From Pardosa pseudoannulata (lineage: Eukaryota; Arthropoda; Arachnida; Araneae; Lycosidae), in the NCBI GenBank assembly GCA_032207245.1, contig CM063509.1:703774-767773 (forward strand): DNA of 64,000 nucleotides, read 5' to 3'. This document shows, in pieces, positions 50,501 to 62,300 of this stretch. Numbering within the stretch: position 1 is the first letter of the stretch; the number at the start of each line of letters is the position of its first letter. A program made the translations under genes and the position numbers. Under the pieces are notes generated by a model. That model was not told the DNA's origin. It ran no database searches and saw only the letters and a list, made by a program, of their open reading frames with translations.

Positions 50501-53500
50501 GGAACAATGCATATCACCGTGTAGGTCTCTTAAAGACGAAGAGATTGATACTATATTTATTTTAATTTATTCTGTTTATAAGAGCAGAATCACGAACATG
50601 TAAATTTTCTGTAGTTGAATTTTGCGAATTTTCCGCTGTTTTCGGAAATATACCTAAATAACTCCTCCATTTTCTGTTGAAACATGGAACAATGCATATC
50701 ACCGTGTAGGTCTTTTAAAGACGAAGAGTTTGATACTATATTTTTTATAATTATGTTTATAAGAGAGAATCGCGAACGTGTAAATTTTCTGTAGTTGAAT
50801 TTTGCGAATTTTCCGCTGTTTTCGGAAATATACCCAAATAACTCCTCCATTTTCTGTTGAAACATGGAACAATGCATATCACCGTGTAGGTCTTTTAAAG
50901 ACGAAGAGATTGATACTATATTTATTATAATTCATTATGTTTATAAGAGCAGAATCGCGAACGTGTAAATTTTCTGTAGTTGAATTTTGCGAATTTTCCG
51001 CTGTTTTCGGAAATATACCCAAATAACTCCTCCATTTTCTGTTGAAACATGGAACAATGCATATCACCGTGTAGGTCTTTTAAAGACGAAGAGATTGATA
51101 CTATATTTATTATAATTCATTATGTTTATAAGAGCAGAATCGCGAACATGTAAATTTTCTGTAGTTGAATTTTGCGAATTTTCCGCTGTTTTCGGAAATA
51201 TACCCAAATAACTCCTCCATTTTCTGTTGAAACATGGAACAATGCATATCACCGTGTAGGTCTCTTAAAGACGAAGAGATTGATACTATATTTATTATAA
51301 TTCATTCTGTTTATAAGAGCAGAATCGCGAAAGTGTAAATTTTCTGTAGTTGAATTTTGCGAATTTTCCGCTGTTTTCGGAAATATACCCAAATAACTCC
51401 TCCATTTTCTGTTGAAACATGGAACAATGCATATCACCGTGTAGGTCTTTTAAAGACGAAGAGATTGATACTATATTTATTATAATTCATTATGTTTATA
51501 AGAGCAGAATCGCGAACGTGTAAATTTTCTGTAGTTGAATTTTGCGAATTTTCCGCTGTTTTCGGAAATATACCCAAATAACTCCTCCATTTTCTGTTGA
51601 AACATGGAACAATGCATATCACCGTGTAGGTCTCTTAAAGACGAAGAGATTGATACTATATTTATTATAATTCATTCGGTTTATAAGAGCAGAATCGCGA
51701 AAGTGTAAATTTTCTGTAGTTGAATTTTGCGAATTTTCCGCTGTTTTCGGAAATATACCCAAATAACTCCTCCATTTTCTGTTGAAACATGGAACAATGC
51801 ATATCACCGTGTAGGTCTTTTAAAGACGAAGAGATTGATACTATATTTTTATAATTCATTATGTTTATAAGAGCAGAATCGCGAACGTGTAAATTTTCTG
51901 TAGTTGAATTTTGCGAATTTTCCGCTGTTTTCGGAAATATACCCAAATAACTCCTCCATTTTCTGTTGAAACATGGAACAATGCATATCACCGTGTAGGT
52001 CTTTTAAAGACGAAGAGATTGATACTATATTTATTATAATTCATTATGTTTATAAGAGCAGAATCGCGAACGTGTAAATTTTCTGTAGTTGAATTTTGCG
52101 AATTTTCCGCTGTTTTCGGAAATATACCCAAATAACTCCTCCATTTTCTGTTGAAACATGGATTAATGCATATCAGCGTGTAGGTCTTTTAAAGACGAAG
52201 AGTTTGATACTATATTTTTTTAATTTATTCTGTTTATAAAAGCAGAATCGCGAAGGTGTAAATTTTTGTAGTTGAATTTTGCGAATTTTCCGCTGTTTTC
52301 GGAAATATACCCAAATAACTCCTCCATTTTCTGTTGAAACATGGAACATTGCATATTACCGTGTAGGTCTTTTAAAGACGAAGAGTTTGATACTATATTT
52401 TTTATAATTATGTTTATAAGAGAAGAATAGCGAACGTGTAAATTTTCTGTAGTTGAATTTTGCGAATTTTCCGCTGTTTTCGGAAATATACCCAAATAAC
52501 TCCTCCATTTTCTGTTGAAACATGGAACAATGCATATCACCGTGTAGGTCTTTTAAAGACGAAGAGATTGATACTATATTTATTATAATTCATTATGTTT
52601 ATAAGAGCAGAATCGCGAACGTGTAAATTTTCTGTAGTTGAATTTTGCGAATTTTCCGCTGTTTTCGGAAATATACCCAAATAACTCCTCCATTTTCTGT
52701 TGAAACATGGAACAATGCATATCACCGTGTAGGTCTTTTAAAGACGAAGAGATTGATACTATATTTTTTATAATTCATTCTGTTTATAAGAGCAGAATCG
52801 CGAACGTGTAAATTTTCTGTAGTTGAATTTTGCGAATTTTCCGCTGTTTTCGGAAATATACCCAAATAACTCCTCCATTTTCTGTTGAAACATGGAACAA
52901 TGCATATCACCGTGTAGGTCTTTTAAAGACGAAGAGATTGATACTATATTTATTATAATTCATTATGTTTATAAGAGCAGAATCGCGAACGTGTAAATTT
53001 TCTGTAGTTGAATTTTGCGAATTTTCCGCTGTTTTCGGAAATATACCCAAATAACTCCTCCATTTTCTGTTGAAACATGGAACAATGCATATCACCGTGT
53101 AGGTCTTTTAAAGACGAAGAGATTGATACTATATTTATTATAATTCATTATGTTTATAAGAGCAGAATCGCGAACATGTAAATTTTCTGTAGTTGAATTT
53201 TGCGAATTTTCCGCTGTTTTCGGAAATATACCCAAATAACTCCTCCATTTTCTGTTGAAACATGGAACAATGCATATCACCGTGTAGGTCTTTTAAAGAC
53301 GAAGAATTTGATACTATATTTTTTATAATTTATTCTGTTTATAAGAGCAGAATCGCGAACGTGTAAATTTTCTGTAGTTGAATTTTGCGAATTTTCCGCT
53401 GTTTTCGGAAATATACCCAAATAACTCCTCCATTTTCTGTTGAAACATGGAACAATGCATATCACCGTGTAGGTCTTTTAAAGACGAAGAGATTGATACT

Positions 53501-56144
53501 ATATTTATTATAATTCATTCTGTTTATAAGAGCAGAATCGCGAAAGTGTAAATTTTCTGTAGTTGAATTTTGCGAATTTTCCGCTGTTTTCGGAAATATA
53601 CCCAAATAACTCCTCCATTTTCTGTTGAAACATGGAACAATGCATATCACCGTGTAGGTCTTTTAAAGACGAAGAATTTGATACTATATTTTTTATAATT
53701 TATTCTGTTTATAAGAGCAGAATCGCGAACGTGTAAATTTTCTGTAGTTGAATTTTGCGAATTTTCCGCTGTTTTCGGAAATATACCCAAATAACTCCTC
53801 CATTTTCTGTTGAAACATGGAACAATGCATATCACCGTGTAGGTCTTTTAAAGACGAAGAGATTGATACTATATTTTTTATAATTCATTATGTTTATAAG
53901 AGCAGAATCGCGAACGTGTAAATTTTCTGTAGTTGAATTTTGCGAATTTTCCGCTGTTTTCGGAAATATACCCAAATAACTCCTCCATTTTCTGTTGAAA
54001 CATGGAACAATGCATATCACCGTGTAGGTCTTTTAAAGACGAAGAGATTGATACTATATTTATTATAATTCATTATGTTTATAAGAGCAGAATCACGAAC
54101 GTGTGAATTTTCTGTAGTTGAATTTTGCGAATTTTCCGCTGTTTTCGGAAATATACCCAAATAACTCCTCCATTTTCTGTTGAAACATGGAACAATGCAT
54201 ATCACCGTGTAGGTCTTTTAAAGATGAAGAGATTGATACTATATTTATTATAATTCATTCTGTTTATAAGAGCAGAATCGCGAACGTGTAAATTTTCTGT
54301 AGTTGAATTTTGCGAATTTTCCGCTGTTTTCGGAAATATACCCAAATAACTCCTCCATTTTCTGTTGAAACATGGAACAATGCATATCACCGTGTAGGTC
54401 TTTTAAAGACGAAGAGATTGATACTATATTTATTATAATTCATTATGTTTATAAGAGCAGAATCGCGAACGTGTAAATTTTCTGTAGTTGAATTTTGCGA
54501 ATTTTCCGCTGTTTTCGGAAATATACCCAAATAACTCCTCCATTTTCTGTTGAAACATGGAACAATGCATATCACCGTGTAGGTCTCTTAAAGACGAAGA
54601 GATTGATACTATATTTATTATAATTCATTCTGTTTATAAGAGCAGAATCGCGAACGTGTAAATTTTCTGTAGTTGAATTTTGCGAATTTTCCGCTGTTTT
54701 CGGAAATATACCCAAATAACTCCTCCATTTTCTGTTGAAACATGGAACAATGCATATCACCGTGTAGGTCTTTTAAAAACGAAGTGATTGATACTATATT
54801 TATTATAATTCATTATGTTTATAAGAGCAGAATCGCGAACGTGTAAATTTTCTGTAGTTGAATTTTGCGAATTTTCCGCTGTTTTCGGAAATATACCCAA
54901 ATAACTCCTACATTTTCTGTTGAAACATGGAACAATGCATATCACCGTGTAGGTCTTTTAAAGACGAAGAGATTGATACTATATTTATTATAATTCATTA
55001 TGTTTATAAGAGCAGAATCGCGAACGTGTAAATTTTCTGTAGTTGAATTTTGCGAATTTTCCGCTGTTTTCGGAAATATACCCAAATAACTCCTCCATTT
55101 TCTGTTGAAACATGGAACAATGCATATCACCGTGTAGGTCTTTTAAAGACGAAGAGATTGATACTATATTTATTATAATTCATTATGTTTATAAGAGCAG
55201 AATCGCGAACGTGTAAATTTTCTGTAGTTGAATTTTGCGAATTTTCCGCTGTTTTCGGAAATATACCCAAATAACTCCTCAATTTTCTGTTGAAACATGG
55301 AACAATGCATATCACCGTGTAGGTCTTTTAAAGACGAAGAGATTGATACTATATTTATTATAATTCATTCTGTTTATAAGAGCAGAATCGCGAACGTGTA
55401 AATTTTCTGTAGTTGAATTTTGCGAATTTTCCGCTGTTTTCGGAAAGATACCCAAATAACTCCTCCATTTTCTGTTGAAACATGGAACAATGCATATCAC
55501 CGTGTAGGTCTCTTAAAGACGAAGAGATTGATACTATATTTATTATAATTCATTCTGTTTATAAGAGCAGAATCGCGAACGTGTAAATTTTCTGTAGTTG
55601 AATTTTGCGAATTTTCCGCTGTTTTCGGAAATATACCCAAATAACTCCTCCATTTTCTGTTGAAACATGGAACAATGCATATCACCGTGTAGGTCTTTTA
55701 AAGACGAAGAGATTGATACTATATTTATTATAATTCATTATGTTTATAAGAGCAGAATCGCGAACGTGTAAATTTTCTGTAGTTGAATTTTGCGAATTTT
55801 CCGCTGTTTTCGGAAATATACCCAAATAACTCCTCCATTTTCTGTTGAAACATGGAACAATGCATATCACCGTGTAGGTCTCTTAAAGACGAAGAGATTG
55901 ATACTATATTTATTATAATTCATTCTGTTTATAAGAGCAGAATCGCGAACGTGTAAATTTTCTGTAGTTTAATTTTGCGAATTTTCCGCTGTTTTTGGAA
56001 ATATACCCAAATAACACATCAATTTAATGTTGAAACATGGAACAATGCATATCACCGTGTAGGTCTCTTAAAGACGAAGAGATTGATACTATATTTATTA
56101 TAATTCATTATGTTTATAAGAGCAGAATCGCGAACGTGTAAATT

Positions 56145-56218
56145 TTCTTTATTTTAATTTTGCGATTTTTCCGCTATTTTTGGAAATATACCCAAATAAC
56201 ACCTCAATTTAATGTTGA
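56145..56218 (+). repeat. Type-B monomer cut by the gap
   Basis: The last sequence before the gap is a type-B monomer (TTTATTTTAATTTTGCG, CCGCTATTTTTGG, CACCTCAATTTAATG) that stops at AATGTTGA. It is the diverged form also seen near 1130, 2795, 20565, 29925, 31035 and 47470. Confidence 0.9.
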
Positions 56219-56318
56219 NNNNNNNNNNNNNNNNNNNNNNNNNNNNNNNNNNNNNNNNNNNNNNNNNNNNNNNNNNNNNNNNNNNNNNNNNNNNNNNNNN
56301 NNNNNNNNNNNNNNNNNN
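56219..56318. other. Assembly gap (100 N)
   Basis: Exactly 100 N, the conventional placeholder for a gap of unknown size. The satellite is forward on its left and reverse on its right. Open frames crossing it are meaningless. Confidence 0.99.
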
Positions 56319-59300
56319 ACACGTTCGCGATTCTGCTCTTATAAACAGAATGAATTATAATAAATATAGTATCAATCTCTTCGTCTTTAAAAGACCTACA
56401 CGGTGATATGCATTGTTCCATGTTTCAACAGAAAATGGAGGAGTTATTTGGACATATTTCCGAAAACAGCGGAAAATTCGCAAAATTCAACTACAGAAAA
56501 TTTACACGTTCGCGATTCTGCTCTTATAAACATAATGAATTATAATAAATATAGTATCAATCTCTTCGTCTTTAAAGACCTACACGGTGATATGCATTGT
56601 TCCATGTTTCAACAGAAAATGGAGGAGTTATTTGGGTATATTTCCGAAAACAGCGGAAAATTCGCAAAATTCAACTACAGAAAATTTACACGTTCGCGAT
56701 TCTGCTCTTATAAACAGAATGAATTATAATAAATATAGTATCAATCTCTTCGTCTTTAAAAGACCTACACGGTGATATGCATTGTTCCATGTTTCAACAG
56801 AAAATGGAGGAGTTATTTGGGTATATTTCCGAAAACAGCGGAAAATTCGCAAAATTCAACTACAGAAAATTTACACGTTCGCGATTCTGCTCTTATAAAC
56901 GTAATGAATTGTAATAAATATATTATCAATCCTTTCGTCTTTAAAAGACCTACACGGTGATATGCATTTTTCCATGTTTCAACAGAAAATGGAGGAGTTA
57001 TTTGGGTATATTTCCGAAAACAGCGGAAAATTCGCAAAATTCAACTACAGAAAATTTACACGTTCGCGATTCTGCTCTTATAAACAGAATAAATTATATA
57101 AAATATAGTATCAAACTCTTCGTCTTTAAAAGACCTACACGGTGATATGCATTGTTCCATGTTTCAACAGAAAATGGAGGAGTTATTTGGGTATATTTCC
57201 GAAAACAGCGGAAAATTCGCAAAATTCAACTACAGAAAATTTACACGTTCGCGATTCTGCTCTTATAAACAGAATGAATTATAATAAATATAGTATCAAT
57301 CTCTTCGTCTTTAAGAGACCTACACGGTGATATGCATTGTTCCATGTTTCAACAGAAAATGGAGGAGTTATTTGGGTATATTTCCGAAAACAGCGGAAAA
57401 TTCGCAAAATTCAACTACAGAAAATTTACACGTTCGCGATTCTGCTCTTATAAACAGAATGAATTATAATAAATATAGTATCAATCTCTTCGTCTTTAAA
57501 AGACCTACACGGTGATATGCATTGTTCCATGTTTCAACAGAAAATGGAGGAGTTATTTGGGTATATTTCCGAAAACAGCGGAAAATTCGCAAAATTCAAC
57601 TACAGAAAATTTACACGTTCGCGATTCTGCTCTTATAAACATAATGAATTATAATAAATATAGTATCAATCTCTTCGTCTTTAAAAGACCTACACGGTGA
57701 TATGCATTGTTCCATGTTTCAACAGAAAATGGAGGAGTTATTTGGGTATATTTCCGAAAACAGCGGAAAATTCGCAAAATTCAACTACAGAAAATTTACA
57801 CGTTCGCGATTCTGCTCTTATAAACATAATGAATTATAATAAATATAGTATCAATCTCTTCGTCTTTAAGTAACCTACACGGTGATATGCATTGTTCCAT
57901 GTTTCAACAGAAAATGGAGGAGTTATTTGAATATATTTCCGAAAACAGCGGAAAATTCGCAAAATTCAACTACAGAAAATTTACACGTTCGCGATTCTGC
58001 TCTTATAAACAGAATGAATTATAATAAATATAGTATCAAACTCTTCGTCTTTAAAAGACCTACACGGTGATATGCATTGTTCCATGTTTCAACAGAAAAT
58101 GGAGGAGTTATTTGGGTATATTTCCGAAAACAGCGGAAAATTCGCAAAATTCAACTACAGAAAATTTACACGTTCGCGATTCTGCTCTTATAAACAGAAT
58201 AAATTATAATAAATATAGTATCAATCTCTTCGTCTTTAAGAGACCTACACGGTGATATGCATTGTTCCATGTTTCAACAGAAAATGGAGGAGTTATTTGG
58301 GTATATTTCCGAAAACAGCGGAAAATTCGCAAAATTCAACTACAGAAAATTTACACGTTCGCGATTCTGCTCTTATAAACAGAATGAATTATAATAAATA
58401 TAGTATCAATCACTTCGTCTTTAAAAGACCTACACGGTGATATGCATTGTTCCATGTTTCAACAGAAAATGGAGGAGTTATTTGGGTATATTTCCGAAAA
58501 CAGCGGAAAATTCGCAAAATTCAACTACAGAAAATTTACACGTTCGCGATTCTGCTCTTATAAACATAATGAATTATAATAAATATAGTATCAATCTCTT
58601 CGTCTTTAAAAGACCTACACGGTGATATGCATTGTTCCATGTTTCAACAGAAAATGGAGGAGTTATTTGGGTATATTTCCGAAAACAGCGGAAAATTCGC
58701 AAAATTCAACTACAGAAAATTTACACGTTCGCGATTCTGCTCTTATAAACATAATGAATTATAATAAATATAGTATCAAACTCTTCGTCTTTAAAAGACC
58801 TACACGGTGATATGCATTGTTCCATGTTTCAACAGAAAATGGAGGAGTTATTTGGGTATATTTCCGAAAACAGCGGAAAATTCGCAAAATTCAACTACAG
58901 AAAATTTACACGTTCGCGATTCTGCTCTTATAAACATAATGAATTATAATAAATATAGTATCAATCTCTTCGTTTTTTAAAGACCTACACGGTGATATGC
59001 ATTGTTCCATGTTTCAACAGAAAATGGAGGAGTTATTTGGGTATATTTCCGAAAACAGCGGAAAATTCGCAAAATTCAACTACAGAAAATTTACACTTTC
59101 GCGATTCTGCTCTTATAAACAGAATGAATTATAAAAAATATAGTATCAAAATCTTCGTCTTTAAAAGACCTACACGGTGATATGCATTGTTCCATGTTTC
59201 AACAGAAAATGGAGGAGTTATTTTGACATATTTCGGAAAACAGCAGAAAATTCGCAAAATTCAACTACAGAAAATTTACACGTTCGCAAATCTGCTCTTA

Positions 59301-62300
59301 TAAACAGAATGAATTATAATAAATATAGTATCAATCCCTTCGTCTTTAAGAGACCTACACGGTGATATGCATTGTTCCATGTTTCAACAGAAAATGGAGG
59401 AGTTATTTGGGTATATTTCCGAAAACAGCGGAAAATTCGCAAAATTCAACTACAGAAAATTTACACGTTCGCGATTCTGCTCTTATAAACATAATGAATT
59501 ATAATAAATATAGTATCAATCTCTTCGTCTTTAAAAGACCTACACGGTGATATGCATTGTTCCATGTTTCAACAGAAAATGGAGGAGTTATTTGGGTATA
59601 TTTCCGAAAACAGCGGAAAATTCGCAAAATTCAACTACAGAAAATTTACACGTTCGCGATTCTGCTCTTATAAACATAATGAATTATAATAAATATGGTA
59701 TCAATCTCTTCGTTTTTTAAAGACCTACACGGTGATATGCATTGTTCCATGTTTCAACAGAAAATGGAGGAGTTATTTGGGTATATTTCCGAAAACAGCG
59801 GAAAATTCGCAAAATTCAACTACAGAAAATTTACACGTTCGCGATTCTGCTCTTATAAACATAATGAATTATAAAAAATATAGTATCAAACTCTTCGTCT
59901 TTAAAAGACCTACACGGTGATATGCATTGTTCCATGTTTCAACAGCAAATGGAGGAGTTATTTGGTATATTTCCGAAAACAGCGGAAAATTCGCAAAATT
60001 CAACTACAGAAAATTTACATGTTCGCGATTCTGCTCTTATAAACATAATGAATTATAATAAATATAGTATCAATCTCTTCGTCTTTAAAAGACCTACACG
60101 GTGATATGCATTGTTCCATGTTTCAACAGAAAATGGAGGAGTTATTTGGGTATATTTCCGAAAACAGTAGAAAATTCGCAAAATTCAACTACAGAAAATT
60201 TACACTTTCGCGATTCTGCTCTTATAAACAGAATGAATTATAAAAAATATAGTATCAAACTCTTCGTCTTTAAAAGACCTACACGGTGATATGCATTGTT
60301 CCATGTTTCAACAGAAAATGGAGGAGTTATTTGGGTATATTTCCGAAAACAGCGGAAAATTCGCAAAATTCAACTACAGAAAATTGACACTTTCGTGATT
60401 CTGCTCTTATAAACATAATGAATTATAATAAATATAGTATCAATCTCTTCGTCTTTAAAAGACCTACACGCTGATATGCATTAATCCATGTTTCAACAGA
60501 AAATGGAGGAGTTATTTGGGTATATTTCCGAAAACAGCGGAAAATTCGCAAAATTCAACTACAGAAAATTTACACGTTCGCGATTCTGCTCTTATAAACA
60601 TAATGAATTATAATAAATATAGTATCAATCTCTTCGTTTTTTAAAGACCTACACGGTGATATGCATTGTTCCATGTTTCAACAGAAAATGGAGGAGTTAT
60701 TTGGGTATATTTCCGAAAACAGCGGAAAATTCGCAAAATTCAACTACAGAAAATTTACACGTTCGCTATTCTGCTCTTATAAACATAATGAATTATAAAA
60801 AATATAGTATCAAACTCTTTGTCTTTAAAAGACCTACACGGTGATATGCATTGTTCCATGTTTCAACAGAAAATGGAGGAGTTATTTGGGTATATTTCCG
60901 AAAACAGCGGAAAATTCGCAAAATTCAACTACAGAAAATTTACACTTTCGCGATTCTGCTCTTATAAACAGAATGAATTATAATAAATATAGTATCAATC
61001 TCTTCGTCTTTAAAAGACCTACACGGTGATATGCATTGTTCCATGTTTCAACAGAAAATGGAGGAGTTATTTGGTATATTTCCGAAAACAGCGGAAAATT
61101 CGCAAAATTCAACTACAGAAAATTTACACTTTCGCGATTCTGCTCTTATAAACAGAATGAATTATAATAAATATAGTATCAATCTCTTCGTCTTTAAGAG
61201 ACCTACACGGTGATATGCATTGTTCCATGTTTCAACAGAAAATGGAGGAGTTATTTTGGTATATTTCCGAAAACAGCGGAAAATTCGCAAAATTCAACTA
61301 CAGAAAATTTACATGTTCGCGATTCTGCTCTTATAAACAGAATAAATTATAAAAAATATAGTATCATTCTCTTCGTCTTTAAGAGACCTACACGGTGATA
61401 TGCATTGTTCCATGTTTCAACAGAAAATGGAGGAGTTATTTGGGTATATTTCCGAAAACAGCGGAAAATTCGCAAAATTCAACTACAGAAAATTTACACT
61501 TTCGCGATTCTGCTCTTATAAACATAATGAATTATAATAAATATAGTATCAATCTCTTCGTCTTTAAAAGACCTACACGCTGATATGCATTAATCCATGT
61601 TTCAACAGAAAATGGAGGAGTTATTTGGGTATATTTCCGAAAACAGCGGAAAATTCGCAAATATCAACTACAGAAAATTTACACGTTCGCGATTCTGCTC
61701 TTATAAACATAATGAATTATAATAAATATAGTATCAATCTCTTCGTATTTAAAGACCTACACGGTGATATGCATTGTTCCATGTTTCAACAGAAAATGGA
61801 GGAGTTATTTGGGTATATTTCCGAAAACAGCGGAAAATTCGCAAAATTCAACTACAGAAAATTTACACGTTCGCGATTCTGCTCTTATAAACATAATGAA
61901 TTATAATAAATATAGTATCTCTTCGTCTTTAAGAGACCTACACGGTGATATGCATTGTTCCATGTTTCAACAGAAAATGGAGGAGTTATTTGGGTATATT
62001 TCCAAAAACAGCGGAAAAATCGCAAAAATAAAGAAAATTTACACTTTCGCGTTTCTGCTCTTAAAAACATAATGAAATATAATAAATATAGTATCAATCT
62101 CTTCGACTTTAAAAGACCTACACGGTGATATGCATTGTTCCATGTTTCAACAGAAAATGGAGGAGTTATTTGGGTATATTTCCGAAAACAGCAGAAAATT
62201 CGCAAAATTCAACTACAGAAAATTTACACGTTCGCGATTCTGCTCTTATAAACAGAATGAATTATAATAAATATAGTATCAAACTCTTCGTCTTTAAAAG

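Larger units (their letters stand above)
17720..56218 (+). repeat. Satellite array block 2 core, about 208 copies
   Basis: Mostly exact 185-bp head-to-tail spacing over 38.5 kb. Sequence variants fall into a few recurring types and the copies become very similar from about 50 kb onward. Occasional irregular units occur near 18041-18070, 18605, 18758-18800, 19615, 28851 and 29130. Type-B or partly type-B monomers are near 20565, 27045, 29925, 31035, 36205, 47470 and 56145. Open frames of 62 codons on the minus strand recur every 185 bp and are judged non-coding. No unique DNA, mobile element or gene interrupts the block; its right end is cut by the assembly gap. Confidence 0.97.

Noticed and set aside
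1402..55870. About 200 minus-strand open frames of 62 codons, one per satellite monomer
   Set aside because: They begin with GTG, repeat every 185 bp because the repeat does, overlap by 4 bp, and vary freely in amino acids. A 185-bp period cannot keep one frame across monomers. The longer versions (92-126 codons) are produced by indels that join two frames.
56160..56421. Frames crossing the run of N
   Set aside because: They are translated through unknown bases and have no meaning.
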